From assembly GCF_029960645.1 (NCBI RefSeq), contig NZ_JASBQY010000010.1, positions 1 through 64,000 of the forward strand: 64,000 nt of DNA. The letters run 5' to 3'. Shown here piece after piece: positions 32,427 through 43,701 of the stretch. This DNA comes from Arthrobacter sp. AL12. GTDB lineage: Bacteria > Actinomycetota > Actinomycetes > Actinomycetales > Micrococcaceae. Numbering within the stretch: position 1 is the stretch's first letter; each line of letters begins with the position of its first letter. Both the position numbers and the translations under genes were made by a program. The notes below the pieces were generated by a model that made no database searches, had not been told where the DNA came from, and saw only the letters and a list, made by a program, of their open reading frames with translations.

Positions 32427-33482
32427 TCAACCCAGGGCCCGGGCCTGCTCGATCAGCCGCAGCACCTCCACCGGGCCCGCCGGATCGACCGGGACCGGCA
32501 GCGCCGAGCCCGCCCCGCCGTCATGGATCTTCGCCGCCAGGATCCGGTAGAACTCCGGGTAGGCACCACGCTCGGTGGGCAGCCGGTCCAGGTGGCCGTC
32601 CCGGCCGAGCAGCCCGGCCCAGTCCCGGTCTTCGATGCCATAGTCCGGGTCCAGCGGGCTGCCGCCGGCAACGATGAAGGGCTCCTGCGGGTCCACGCCG
32701 TTCTTCGTGAAGCCTCCCGCGCTGCCCAGCAGCCGGAACCGCGGTCCCTGCTGGGCGCAGAGCATGTTCATCCACAGATGGCTCGTCACGCCGGATTCGT
32801 GCCGCAGGGCCAGGAACACGTCGTCGTCGGTCATCTCGCCGGGCCGCCGTGCAGCCAGTTCCGCGTGGGTGACCGTAGCGGGGCCGAACAGCTCGACGGC
32901 CTGGTCCAGCAGGTGCGTGCCGAGGTCGAACAGCACCCCGCCTCCATCGTCCGCCGTCGCGGCCGCCTTCCAGGCCTTCGCGACCGCCGGGGACCAGCGT
33001 TCGAAGCGGGACTCGAACCGCGTCACGGTGCCGAGCACGCCGCTCTCCAGCAAGCCTTGGACGGTCAGGTAATCGCCGTCCCAGCGCCGGTTCTGGAAGA
33101 CCGTGAGCACCCGGCCCAGCCGTGCCGCGAGCCGGATGAGCTCCTCAGCCTCGGCGCTGCGCACGGTGAACGGCTTGTCGACGACGACGTCGAGTCCGGC
33201 TTCCAGCGCGGCTTTCGCGAGCGGGTAGTGGGTGGCCGGCGGGGTTCCCAGGACCAGGAGGTCCAGTTCGCCGGCGAGGTCAAGGATGTCCGCCGGGGCA
33301 TCGACCAGGCGGGTGCCGGGATACCGGGCGGAGGCGGCAGCCTGCCTGCCGGCGTCGGAGGTGGAGATGACCTCGACGGAAAACGCGGGGTCGGCAGCGA
33401 GCAGGGGGGCGTGGAAGACGCTGCCCGAGAGGCCGAAGCCGGCGACGGCCGTGCGGATGGGCCGGGTGGAGTCTGTTGTCAT
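32427..33482 (-). CDS. Gfo/Idh/MocA family oxidoreductase
   Basis: A 351-residue NAD(P)-dependent sugar-type dehydrogenase. The Rossmann motif is AVAGFGLSGSVFHAPLL near the N-terminus. DVVVDKPFTVRSAEA is the diagnostic EKP-like motif (here DKP) with the catalytic Lys. The C-terminal beta-sheet domain binds substrate. Sugar, inositol or a related polyol could be the substrate. No partner gene indicates which. I start at ATG 33482, three codons into the longest frame, because TAGCGT lies 7 nt before it. It is monocistronic; downstream is palindrome P8 shared with ald. Confidence 0.9.
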   Translation of the reverse strand: MTTDSTRPIRTAVAGFGLSGSVFHAPLLAADPAFSVEVISTSDAGRQAAASARYPGTRLVDAPADILDLAGELDLLVLGTPPATHYPLAKAALEAGLDVVVDKPFTVRSAEAEELIRLAARLGRVLTVFQNRRWDGDYLTVQGLLESGVLGTVTRFESRFERWSPAVAKAWKAAATADDGGGVLFDLGTHLLDQAVELFGPATVTHAELAARRPGEMTDDDVFLALRHESGVTSHLWMNMLCAQQGPRFRLLGSAGGFTKNGVDPQEPFIVAGGSPLDPDYGIEDRDWAGLLGRDGHLDRLPTERGAYPEFYRILAAKIHDGGAGSALPVPVDPAGPVEVLRLIEQARALG

Positions 33483-33489
33483 GGTCCCC

Positions 33490-33495
33490 ACGCTA
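33490..33495 (-). promoter_or_regulatory. -10 element of Gfo/Idh gene, leaderless
   Basis: TAGCGT on the minus strand, 7 nt before ATG 33482. Confidence 0.55.
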
Positions 33496-33533
33496 CCCCC
33501 GGGGGACCCTCCCGTCCCCGGTTTAAACGGCGA

Positions 33534-33570
33534 CGGCCGGCACCCCCGAAGATTCAGGGAATGCCGGCCG
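33534..33570 (-). terminator. Terminator hairpin of oligopeptide ABC operon
   Basis: CGGCCGGCA (33534-33542) and TGCCGGCCG (33562-33570) are perfect complements, 32 bp beyond the substrate-binding protein stop on the minus strand. Confidence 0.7.
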
Positions 33571-33602
33571 CCGCTGCTCGAAGAGCCGTTCAGCGGTGAG
33601 TG

Positions 33603-35315
33603 TTACTTCTTTTCCCAGCCGAGGGTGGTCCAGTCCGGAACCTGGGACAGGCTCTTGAACAGGGACGGGCCGTAGTTGGCCAGGCCGGTGCGCACGAAGG
33701 AGATCTGCGGACCGTTCATCACAACACCCATGGAGAAGTACTTCTCCATGTGCTTCTTTTCAACTTCCATGGCGGCCTTGTTCCGCTCAGCGTTGTCGGC
33801 GATGCTGGAGAGCTTCTTGATCTCGGCATCCAGTTCGGCGTCGCCGAGTTCGTTCTCGTTCGTCTTGGAATCGTAGAACTGCTTGACGGAGTCGGTCGCG
33901 TCCGCCCCCACGGTGTAGCCGGAGACGGACATGAAGAAGTCTCGGCTGCCCAGGACCTTGCCGAAGTCGGCGGAAGCGCGCTGGTCGATGCCAACATCCA
34001 TGCCGCCGGCCTTGAGCTGGTTCTGCAGCGTCTGCGCGAAGGCCAGGGTGGTGGGATCGTCACCGAAGTTGCTGATCTTGAAGGCGGCGGGCACACCGTC
34101 CTTTTCCATGACGCCTGCGGCGTTGGCCGTGTAGCCGGCGTCCGTCAGGACCTTCTTGGCGGCCTCGGCGCCGGTCTCCTTGACCGGGAAATTGTCCTGG
34201 TAGTACTTGGAGAACGGCAGCAGCATCATCGATCCGGAGCTGGTCTCTTCCCAGTTCAGGCCGTTGAAGCGGACCTTGCGCAGTGCTTCGCGGTCGACGG
34301 CGGTGAAGATCGCCTTGCGGATGGCGACGTCGGTCATCGGCGCCTTCTGCGCGTTGAGGTTCAGGCCACCGGCGAAGAGGCGCTGGCCGCGGCGGATCTC
34401 CGAGTCCTTGGTGCCGTCAAGCTGCTTGTACGGGGTGATGGTGTTCGCGGACACACCGTCGATTTCACCGTTCTTGAAGGCGGCGATGGCGGCGCTGCTC
34501 TCAAGCTGGCGGAAGACTACCTTCTCCAGGACCGGCTTGGTGCCCCACCATTTGTCGTTCTGGGCGAGCGTGACCGTCTTGGCGGCACTGTCGTATTTGT
34601 CGATCTTGAACGGCCCGGCCATCCATTCCGGGTGCATGTCGCCGGTGAAGCCTTCGTTGAAGAGCGCCGGGGTGTTCACGGCCGGGTGGAGCAGGCCGGT
34701 GAAGAGGGAGTCCAGCGGGTAGACCGGCTGGGTGGTGGTGACAATAACTTCCTTGTCGCTGGAACCGGCCTTGACGGACTCGACGAACTCGTATGCGCCG
34801 GAGCTGACGATGTCGATGTCCTTGTTCTCACCCTTGAGCATGTTCCAGGTGTTTTCGAAGGCCTTGACGTCGATCGGAGTGCCGTCGTTGTACGCGGCCT
34901 TCTCGTTCACCTTGATGGTGATGGTCTGCTTGCCGTCCTTGACCTCGCTCTTGACGTCCTCGCAGAAATCCTTGTTCGGCGTGGCGGTACCGTCGAAGTC
35001 GAAATTCCAGCAGCCCCACGTGCCGGCCTGGTCGATCGGGCGGTGCAGGGCGGTGTTATCCGCACTGTTGCCGTTGTTGGAGAACCCGTTGAAGTCCGGA
35101 CCGATGTTGCCCAGCGGCAGGGTGACGGTGCCGCCCGGCTGCAGGTCCTTGGCATCCTTGGCGTTGATGCTGACCAGCTTGGCCAGGTCACTTCCCGCGT
35201 CCTGGCCCTTAGCGGTCTCGGGACCCTGTGCAGCCCCGCCGCCACCGCCGCAGGCGGTCAGCGCAAGCGCGGCAACGACGGCGGTAACGCCGCCGATCTT
35301 GGTCAGATTCTTCAT
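33603..35315 (-). CDS. ABC transporter substrate-binding lipoprotein, family 5
   Basis: A 570-residue peptide/nickel-type (SBP family 5, OppA/DppA) binding lipoprotein. The signal peptide ends in lipobox LTACGGGGG, the Cys at residue 21 anchors it on the outer face. The diagnostic family-5 segments are TALHRPIDQAGTWGCW-like, AYNDGTPIDVKAFENTW, and the C-terminal EKKHMEKYF. It binds oligopeptides or a similar ligand and delivers it to OppBC. It starts at ATG 35315, with AAGGGGAA 7 nt upstream, excluding longer in-frame starts. Unusually the binding-protein gene lies last, after B, C and DF. Confidence 0.92.
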   Translation of the reverse strand: MKNLTKIGGVTAVVAALALTACGGGGGAAQGPETAKGQDAGSDLAKLVSINAKDAKDLQPGGTVTLPLGNIGPDFNGFSNNGNSADNTALHRPIDQAGTWGCWNFDFDGTATPNKDFCEDVKSEVKDGKQTITIKVNEKAAYNDGTPIDVKAFENTWNMLKGENKDIDIVSSGAYEFVESVKAGSSDKEVIVTTTQPVYPLDSLFTGLLHPAVNTPALFNEGFTGDMHPEWMAGPFKIDKYDSAAKTVTLAQNDKWWGTKPVLEKVVFRQLESSAAIAAFKNGEIDGVSANTITPYKQLDGTKDSEIRRGQRLFAGGLNLNAQKAPMTDVAIRKAIFTAVDREALRKVRFNGLNWEETSSGSMMLLPFSKYYQDNFPVKETGAEAAKKVLTDAGYTANAAGVMEKDGVPAAFKISNFGDDPTTLAFAQTLQNQLKAGGMDVGIDQRASADFGKVLGSRDFFMSVSGYTVGADATDSVKQFYDSKTNENELGDAELDAEIKKLSSIADNAERNKAAMEVEKKHMEKYFSMGVVMNGPQISFVRTGLANYGPSLFKSLSQVPDWTTLGWEKK

Positions 35316-35367
35316 GTGTTCCCCTTCATTCATTTTGGTGCGAGTTGTGATGCGTGTGACTGGTAGG

Positions 35368-37646
<2,279 letters not shown>

Positions 37647-37650
<4 letters not shown>

Positions 37651-38657
37651 GTGGTCTTCTTCTGTGCGAACTTCTGGGCCTTGCCGGACGTGCTCTTCGC
37701 GGGGCGGCTCTTCTTGGCGCGGCCTACGGAGCTGGAGCTGGGATCGAACGCGTCACGCAGGCCGTCGTTCATCATGGCCAGCGACCCGGTCAGGAGGAAC
37801 ATGACGGTCAGCGGGACCCAGAACATCCACGGGAAGGTGGAGACCTGGGAGGTGGCCTGGCCGATCAGCACCCCGAGGCTGACGTCGGGGACCTTGATGC
37901 CGATTCCGATGAAGGAGAACGCCACCTCGGCCAGGATCGCGCCCGTGATGCCGCGGGTGATGTCCAGGACCAGCAGGGAGCCGATGTTCGGGACGAGGTG
38001 CCGCCAGACGATGCGCCGCGGCGGGATCCCCATGTACTGGGCAGCCTTGACGAAGTCGCGCGACATGAGGGACATCGAGAGCGAGCGGATGAGCCGGGCG
38101 GTGCCCATCCAGCTGAAGACCAGCAGCACGATGATCAGCAGCAGCCAGCTGGGCAGGGACTTTTGCAGGCCGTTGCCGCCGCCGCTCGTGGCCACGGCGA
38201 CGACCAGCAGGGCCGGCATCATGATCAGGGCTTCGAGGACGAACAGCATGACCTTGTCCACCTTTCCGCCGAAGTACGCCATGGTGCAGCCGTACACGGC
38301 GGCGATCAGGACCGAGACCAGGCCAACGACGAGGCCGATCAGGATAGAGATCCGGGTGCCCTCCACGGTCAGGGCGTATAGGTCGATCCCGGCCTGGGAG
38401 GTGCCCAGCAGGTGCTCTGCGGACGGCGGCATGCCGATGTTGAACGGGTCGATCGTCTCCTTGTCCCAGCTGGTGAAGAAGCCGCCGACAAAGGAGAACA
38501 GGGTCAGGGCCAGGAAGATGGCGAGGCCGACGACGGCGGTCTTGTTGCGCAGGAAGCGGCGGAGGATGATCGAGGACTTCGCGATGACGACGTCGTTGTT
38601 CTCGATTTTCGCCTCGCCGGCGACGGCGGCCGGGTCGATGGTGTTGAGGTTTGTCAT
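37647..38657 (-). CDS. ABC transporter permease, OppC-type
   Basis: A 336-residue permease with six helices. The cytoplasmic EAA loop SRDFVKAAQYMGIPPRRIVWRH contacts the ATPase. An N-terminal cytoplasmic segment contains FLRNKTAVVGLAIF, typical of OppC/DppC. The C-terminus is a basic Lys/Ser tail (KKSRPAKSTSGKAQKFAQKK). ATG 38657 is the start (MTNLNTID), two nt after the OppB stop; a longer frame is an artefact. It overlaps the oppDF gene by 4 nt. It forms the membrane pore with OppB. Confidence 0.92.
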
Positions 38658-38659
38658 GG

Positions 38660-39646
38660 TTACTGCACCCGCACTCTCGGGTCGACCAGCGTGGTGGCGA
38701 AGTCCGCGAGGATCGCGCCGATCGCGAAAATCACGGAGCCGTAGGCGAGGGTCGCCGTCGCGGCGTTTACGTCCTGCAGGGCAATCGCGTCGATGCTCCA
38801 GGAGCCGACGCCATGCCAGGCGAAGATCTTCTCGGCGAAGAAGCCGCCGGCGAAGATAGCGGGGATGGTGAAGGCAATGCTTTGCGCAACGGGGATGAAG
38901 GACACCCGCAGTGCGTGGCGGCTGATGGCCTGGTTCCGGGTCAGCCCCTTGGCCCGCGCCGTCCGGACAAAATCGGCGTTGACGTTGTCCAGGAGGTACT
39001 GGCGCTGGGCGATCTGGTAGGTGCCCCACCCCACGATCGTGATCGCGAAGGTCGGCACCGCGTAGTGCGCCAGCATGTCCACGAACTGCACCCAGCCGCC
39101 TCCCTCCAGCCCTGGCGTGGAGATGCCGGTGACAAAGAAGATGCGTTCACCGACCGTCTCGTTGATGTTGATGGCACCGAGCTGCACCAGGAAGTAGGCG
39201 ATAGGCGCCGGCACGATGTAAACGAGGTAGCTGTAGGAGGTGATCACCCGGTCCGAAGCCTTGTACTGCCGCGCTGCCGTGTACACACCCAGGGCGATGC
39301 CGATGATCAGGGTCAGGACGATTGAGGCCAGGAACAACCGGGTCGAGATCCAGACCCGGTCGCCGAATTCGGCGTTGATGAACGCGCCGTTGGGGCTGCG
39401 TCCCCAGTCCCAGCGGGTGATGATCGCCGTGAGCCACTCAACGTAGCGCTCCCACGCGCTGAGCTCCGGGTCAAGGCCCTTGAGGCGGAACGAGTTGGCC
39501 ACCTGCTCGGGGGTGGGCCGCGGGATCCGCTCCTGCTCCAGCAGCGCCGGCTGCAGGGTGTTCACGGCCAGGAAATACCCGGCGGTGGTGGTCAGGAAGA
39601 TCATGAACACGTACGTAATCGCACGTTTGGCGAGGTATCGGAGCAT
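38660..39646 (-). CDS. ABC transporter permease, OppB-type
   Basis: A 328-residue permease. The N-terminal helix MLRYLAKRAITYVFMIF and a large loop (residues 35-90) precede five more helices. The EAA loop is NADFVRTARAKGLTRNQAISRH. OppB/DppB proteins start with this arrangement. ATG 39646 is chosen because the family begins at MLRYL; a 31-residue in-frame extension is poorly conserved in style. It is the first gene of the operon, followed by oppC after 2 nt. The promoter lies in the 359-bp region upstream. Confidence 0.92.
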   Translation of the reverse strand: MLRYLAKRAITYVFMIFLTTTAGYFLAVNTLQPALLEQERIPRPTPEQVANSFRLKGLDPELSAWERYVEWLTAIITRWDWGRSPNGAFINAEFGDRVWISTRLFLASIVLTLIIGIALGVYTAARQYKASDRVITSYSYLVYIVPAPIAYFLVQLGAININETVGERIFFVTGISTPGLEGGGWVQFVDMLAHYAVPTFAITIVGWGTYQIAQRQYLLDNVNADFVRTARAKGLTRNQAISRHALRVSFIPVAQSIAFTIPAIFAGGFFAEKIFAWHGVGSWSIDAIALQDVNAATATLAYGSVIFAIGAILADFATTLVDPRVRVQ

Positions 39647-40005
39647 GGGACGGCTAGTTCTGGATCGCCGTCGTGTGTGCGGTGGCTGCCGATGCCGGAA
39701 CGGTATTTTCTGCCTCGGCGTGCGCAGGGGTCCTGACAAGATTCACAGCTGATCCTTCCGTAGTCCCCATCCGGCAGGGGGTCACCGCTGCCGATCCGGG
39801 ATCTTGGCCAGCGGGTAGCTGGCCGACCGCAGGCCTGTCGGCAAGTCCTGGTGGACTATGTTGCGGGTCACATTCCAGAGGAAACTATCACATGGACGCT
39901 CCCGCCGGATGCCGCTGAACGCGGCATTCCGTGTGTCAGGTATCAGATCGTTATGAATAATTCCGGGGAATTGATTTGCTGAGCCCCCGCGGCATCAGGG
40001 TTGGG
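39647..40005. other. Upstream region of oligopeptide ABC operon
   Basis: No gene in 359 bp. It holds a hairpin ATGCCGC (39909-39915) TGAAC GCGGCAT (39921-39927), which may be the TetR gene's terminator or an operator of the opp operon. AT-rich patches near 39945-39975 suggest promoter activity. Nothing else recognised. Confidence 0.5.
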
Positions 40006-40602
40006 CTAGGCCCCGCGCACGACGCGCGAGACCAGCTCGCGCCAGGACGCGGCGAGACGCTCCGGGTCAATCTGGTGCACGCGGACGGCGTGCAGGATCC
40101 GCTCCGGTTCCACGACGGCACTCAGTGAGGTGGCCATCAGCCAGGGGTCGGCCGTCAGCCCCGCTTCCCGCAGCAGCATCTCCAGATGCCTGTGCCAAAG
40201 CACGGCTGCCGGTACGTCGAACCGGTTGTAGGCGGACACGTCCGCGGCCCGGGCCAGCTCGCCGAACTCCAGCACCCAGGCGATCCGCTCCTCGCCAAAG
40301 GCGATGAGCCGCTCCAGCGGCGGGGCGCCGGGGCCCAGCGGCGGCGGGCCGAACATGAAGCGCCCCTGGAACCCGGCCTCCGCGTCGCTGAGCAGCGTCA
40401 TCATCAGACCGGCCCTGCTGCCGAACCGGCGGAAGACCGTCCCCTTGCCCACGCCGGCCCGCTGCGCCAGGGTGCCCATGGTCAGGCCGTCCGCCCCGCA
40501 TTCCTCGATGAGCTCGCGGGCAGCGCGGAGGACCAGCTGGCGGTTGCGGGCCGCATCGCGGCGTTCAGGCTCCAGGCCCGGGCGGATTGGGATCAGGCTC
40601 AC
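40006..40602 (-). CDS. TetR-family regulator divergent from FMN reductase
   Basis: A 198-residue TetR-type repressor. The HTH is LVLRAARELIEECGADGLTM, then LAQRAGVGKGTVFRRFGSRAGL. The C-terminal effector domain is Pro/Gly-rich. It sits back-to-back with the FMN-reductase-like gene, with a perfect inverted repeat between them. I prefer GTG 40602 as start (in frame with an ATG at 40611): TAGAAT is 7 nt before it, giving a leaderless mRNA, whereas the ATG overlaps that -10 box. It probably represses itself and the FMN-reductase-like gene; the inducer is unknown, maybe a quinone or aromatic compound. Confidence 0.87.
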   Translation of the reverse strand: MSLIPIRPGLEPERRDAARNRQLVLRAARELIEECGADGLTMGTLAQRAGVGKGTVFRRFGSRAGLMMTLLSDAEAGFQGRFMFGPPPLGPGAPPLERLIAFGEERIAWVLEFGELARAADVSAYNRFDVPAAVLWHRHLEMLLREAGLTADPWLMATSLSAVVEPERILHAVRVHQIDPERLAASWRELVSRVVRGA

Positions 40603-40609
40603 AAGGCAC

Positions 40610-40615
40610 ATTCTA
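40610..40615 (-). promoter_or_regulatory. -10 element of TetR gene, leaderless
   Basis: TAGAAT on the minus strand, 7 nt before GTG 40602. Confidence 0.55.
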
Positions 40616-40629
40616 GTCCCGGGGAATAG

Positions 40630-40649
40630 AAACGGACCGCAGTCCGTTT
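40630..40649. promoter_or_regulatory. TetR operator between TetR and FMN reductase
   Basis: AAACGGAC (40630-40637) CGCA GTCCGTTT (40642-40649), a perfect 8-bp inverted repeat with a 4-nt spacer. It lies 28 bp upstream of the regulator start and about 75 bp before the FMN reductase, the classical arrangement of a divergently shared operator. Confidence 0.7.
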
Positions 40650-40724
40650 TGCTCTGTGAAGGCCGGCAAGGCCTCCATCATCAGCCAGCCGCAGCATCAC
40701 GCGGCACGACACCCAGGAGTTCAC

Positions 40725-41288
40725 ATGTCCAAGAACACCGTTCTCGCCCTGGTCGGCAGCCTGCGCGCCGATTCCACCAACCAGAAGCTGGCTGAAGCCA
40801 TCCAGATCAACGCCCCGGAGCAGGTGGAGGTCCTCATCCACGACAGCCTCGGCAACATCCCGTTCTACAACGAGGACATCGACGTCGAGGGCCAGGTTCC
40901 TGCCTCCGCAGCCGCCCTGCGTGCCGCCGCGAACGACGCCGACACCCTGCTCCTGGTCACTCCGGAGCACAACGGCACTGTTCCCGCCTCGCTCAAGAAC
41001 GCCATCGACTGGCTGTCCCGCCCCTTCGGCGCAGGCGCACTGAACGGCAAGCCGACCGCCGTCGTCGGCACCGCCTTCGGCCAGTTCGGTGGCGTGTGGG
41101 CCCAGGATGAGGCGCGCAAGGCCGTCGGTATCGCCGGGGCCCGGGTGCTCGGGGACGTCAAGCTGGCCGTCCCGGGCTCCATGGTCCGCTTCGCCGAGGT
41201 CCACCCCAAGGACGACCCCGAGGTTGTTGAGCAGATCAAGGCCGTCTTCGAGGCGCTGGAAGTGTCCCGCACGGTCTCCGCAGCGTAG
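40725..41288 (+). CDS. NADPH-dependent FMN reductase
   Basis: A 187-residue flavoprotein of the NADPH-dependent FMN reductase (SsuE/ArsH/WrbA-like) family. The FMN phosphate loop is GSLRADSTNQKLA near the N-terminus. The second FMN-binding region is TPEHNGTVPASLKNAIDWLSR, the family signature. It reduces FMN or quinones with NAD(P)H. ATG 40725 is preceded by AGGAG. It is divergent from the TetR gene across a shared operator and is presumably induced by a compound that binds TetR. It is a single-gene unit followed by about 127 bp before the aminotransferase. Confidence 0.92.
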   Translation: MSKNTVLALVGSLRADSTNQKLAEAIQINAPEQVEVLIHDSLGNIPFYNEDIDVEGQVPASAAALRAAANDADTLLLVTPEHNGTVPASLKNAIDWLSRPFGAGALNGKPTAVVGTAFGQFGGVWAQDEARKAVGIAGARVLGDVKLAVPGSMVRFAEVHPKDDPEVVEQIKAVFEALEVSRTVSAA

Positions 41289-41367
41289 TCCCCGCTCCAC
41301 TCCGGACACCCCCGGCCGCCCTCCTGCGGCCGGGGGTGTTCCGAGTCCGCGACCCCGACGGGATCTT

Positions 41368-41408
41368 GGAAACAAATGTTTCCCCTATGGCAACAGGGGT
41401 TGTATTCT
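41368..41408 (+). promoter_or_regulatory. Promoter with palindromic operator for MocR-style aminotransferase
   Basis: GGAAACA (41368-41374) AA TGTTTCC (41377-41383) is a perfect palindrome, followed by a second inverted repeat CCCCT...AGGGG. TATTCT (41403-41408) is the -10, 7 nt before GTG 41416, so the mRNA is probably leaderless. The palindrome sits over the -35, a repressor-type position. Confidence 0.6.
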
Positions 41409-41415
41409 GGGGGAT

Positions 41416-42708
41416 GTGACCCACGAAACACTTGATGCCGCCGCAGAAGTACTCCCGGCCGAGGCAATTGACGCGATCGAACGTGCGGCTACGTCCGCCC
41501 ACCGCCACGAGGACCTGTTCTCGGAGCGCGCAGCAAATATCAGGCAATCGGCCGTCCGCGACGTCTTCGACATTTCGATGCGCCCCGGCCTCGTCTCGCT
41601 GGCGGGCGGCAGCCCGTACCTCCAGTCGCTGCCGCTGGAGCGGCTGGGCCAGACCGCCGCGAAGATCATCGCCGAACAGGGCATGACCGCACTGCAGTAT
41701 GGCGGCGGCCAGGGCACCGAGGAACTCCGGACCCAGGTCTGCGAAGTAATGGCCGCAGAGGGAATCCTGGACGCCAAGCCCGAGAACGTGGTGATTACGG
41801 CGGGATCGCAGTCCGCCCAGGACGTGGCGACCAAGGTCTTCTGCAATCCGGGCGACGTGGTGCTGGTCGAGGACCCCACCTATGTCGGCGCCCTCAACAC
41901 CTTTGAGGCGTACCAGGTCCAGGTCGCCACCGTGCCGATGGACGACGACGGCATCATCCCCGACCTCCTGGAGGCCAGGATTGCCGCCCTGCAGACCGCG
42001 GGCAAAAACATCAAGTTCCTGTACACCATCCCGAGCTTCAACAACCCCTCCGGGGTCACCCTGTCCGCCGAGCGCCGGCAACAGGTCGTGGATATATGCC
42101 GCAAGGCGAATATTCTGGTGCTGGAGGACAATCCCTACGGCTTGCTCCGCTTCGACGGCAAACCGCTCACTCCGCTGCGGGCCGCCAACCCGGACGATGT
42201 GATCTACATGGGGTCCTTTTCGAAGATCTTTGCACCCGGGCTGCGGATCGGCTGGGCCCTCGTGCCGGCGCACCTGCAGCGCCGCTATTACCTGGCGTCG
42301 GAGGCTGTCACCCTGTGCCCGCCGACCCTCAACCAGATGCTCGTCTCCGCCTACCTCCGCGACTACGACTGGCGCGGCCAGATCGAGACGTACCGGGGGC
42401 TGTACAAGGAGCGCTGCGACGCAATGCTGGCCGCCCTCGACGAATACATGCCCCCAGGGCTGAGCTGGACCCGCCCAGAGGGCGGCTTTTTCGTCTGGGT
42501 CACGCTTCCCGACGGCGTGGACACCTATCCGCTGTTGAAGAAAGCGATCGACGCCGGGGTGGTTTTCATCCCGGGCGCGGCCTTTACGCATTCCGACGAG
42601 CCCTCCAACAAGATCCGCCTGGCCTTCAGCGCCGTCCCGCCGGAGTCCATCCGCGAAGGGGTTCGCCGGCTGGCGCCGGTCCTGCAGGAAGCCATCGCCG
42701 CCCTGTAG
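41416..42708 (+). CDS. PLP-dependent aminotransferase (MocR/2-aminoadipate type)
   Basis: A 430-residue class I/II aminotransferase. It shows no HTH but resembles the aminotransferase half of MocR regulators (2-aminoadipate aminotransferase, LysN-like). Markers are SLAGGSPYLQSLPLE, ALQYGGGQGTEELR, VLVEDPTYVGALNTFE, IPSFNNPSGVTLSAERR, and the PLP Lys in MGSFSKIFAPGLRIGW. It starts at GTG 41416 with TATTCT 7 nt upstream; a longer frame without it is implausible. It probably transaminates a lysine-pathway or other dicarboxylic amino acid. An upstream palindrome suggests dedicated control. Confidence 0.9.
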   Translation: MTHETLDAAAEVLPAEAIDAIERAATSAHRHEDLFSERAANIRQSAVRDVFDISMRPGLVSLAGGSPYLQSLPLERLGQTAAKIIAEQGMTALQYGGGQGTEELRTQVCEVMAAEGILDAKPENVVITAGSQSAQDVATKVFCNPGDVVLVEDPTYVGALNTFEAYQVQVATVPMDDDGIIPDLLEARIAALQTAGKNIKFLYTIPSFNNPSGVTLSAERRQQVVDICRKANILVLEDNPYGLLRFDGKPLTPLRAANPDDVIYMGSFSKIFAPGLRIGWALVPAHLQRRYYLASEAVTLCPPTLNQMLVSAYLRDYDWRGQIETYRGLYKERCDAMLAALDEYMPPGLSWTRPEGGFFVWVTLPDGVDTYPLLKKAIDAGVVFIPGAAFTHSDEPSNKIRLAFSAVPPESIREGVRRLAPVLQEAIAAL

Positions 42709-42759
42709 CCTGAGTCATCGGTGCACGTCCGAAGACTTTTGTTGACCAAGGAGCACATC

Positions 42760-43191
42760 ATGACCGGAATTATTGTTGTCGGCGTCGACGGCAGCGAAAC
42801 TGCCCTGAAGGCCGCGCAAACCGCCCGTGACCTGGCCGCCTCGCTTGGGGCCACGCTTCATGTGGTCAGCGCGTTCGACAGCGACAGGACCGAGGTCTTC
42901 GGCAGCGGCAGTGACAAGTGGATTGTCTCCGACGCCGGGGACGCCGAAAAGGTTGCCCGCGGCGTTGCCGACAGCCTTCGCACACCCGCAGTTCAGGTGA
43001 CGTACGCCGCCGCCCGCGGCAAGCCGGCCGAGGCCCTGATCGACGAGGCGGCCCGTTCCGGCGCCCAGCTGATCGTGGTCGGAAACCGTCGGATGAAAGG
43101 CCTGGGCCGCGTGCTCGGGAGCGTTGCCAACTCCGTGGCCCACAACGCCCCCTGCGACGTCTACATCGCCAAGACCGACTCGTCCGAGTAG
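42760..43191 (+). CDS. Universal stress protein
   Basis: A 143-residue UspA-fold protein. IIVVGVDGSETALKAAQTARDLA is the N-terminal strand and helix, and the ATP-binding-type motif GNRRMKGLGRVLGSVANSVAHNAPCDV (G-2x-G-9x-G-S/T-like) is intact at about 109-135. These proteins bind ATP or AMP and modulate stress survival. ATG 42760 has AAGGAG 8 nt upstream. It follows the aminotransferase by 51 bp and might be in its transcript, though the pairing is functionally odd. Confidence 0.93.
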   Translation: MTGIIVVGVDGSETALKAAQTARDLAASLGATLHVVSAFDSDRTEVFGSGSDKWIVSDAGDAEKVARGVADSLRTPAVQVTYAAARGKPAEALIDEAARSGAQLIVVGNRRMKGLGRVLGSVANSVAHNAPCDVYIAKTDSSE

Positions 43192-43311
43192 GCGCGCACC
43201 GCGACCGCAGGGCGGGAGTTCACCGGCACGTACGGCGGCATCCGGTCACCCCCAATGGTGATCGGCAGCCGCCGGGCCGGGAATTCCGTGTCGGCGTTCG
43301 CGGCGGCCTTG

Positions 43312-43701
43312 TTACGGACGCGGCGGGGTAAGGCTCTCCGGGGCGGGGGAACGCCCCGTCTCGTCCGAGATGTGGGCCGCGGCGGCGCATTCCCGCACGG
43401 CCTCAACACCCTCCACCGCAGCGGCGATGTCCGGGTAGTCGCGGGAGAGCGCCAGCACGGCCCCGTTCCCGTCAAGCATGCGGATGCGGAAACCGCCGCC
43501 GTCGACACGGACGATCTCAAATTTGCCGGGCCCCGTGGGCCGGGGGATTTCAGCGACCTTCAGGGGGCCGGACCGCGCCGGCGCGTGCGGCACGGTCTGA
43601 GGCGGGGCATGCGGCACGGTTCGAGCCGGGGCATGCGGCACCGTTCGAATCGCGTGTGCGCGTTGGGCTGAGGAAGCCAGGACGGGGGGAATCTTTTGCA
43701 C
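43312..43701 (-). CDS. Small DUF1508 (YegP-like) protein with N-terminal repeats
   Basis: About 129 residues. A single DUF1508 domain, FEIVRVDGGGFRIRMLDGNG to SVRECAAAAHIS (about residues 62-112), binds probably a basic peptide or a nucleic acid in relatives, but no function is known. It is preceded by three 8-residue TVPHAPAR-type repeats (24-bp units at about 43578-43650). Start GTG 43701 has GGAGC at 5 nt; a TTG 24 nt upstream is an alternative. A TATAGT promoter candidate lies near 43750. Repeat copy number may vary. Isolated; downstream is a 120-bp gap before the stress-protein stop. Confidence 0.72.
   Translation of the reverse strand: MQKIPPVLASSAQRAHAIRTVPHAPARTVPHAPPQTVPHAPARSGPLKVAEIPRPTGPGKFEIVRVDGGGFRIRMLDGNGAVLALSRDYPDIAAAVEGVEAVRECAAAAHISDETGRSPAPESLTPPRP

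Noticed and set aside
43192..43311. A gene between the stress protein and the DUF1508 protein
   Set aside because: Open frames here are short and overlap neighbours; no start signal supports them.
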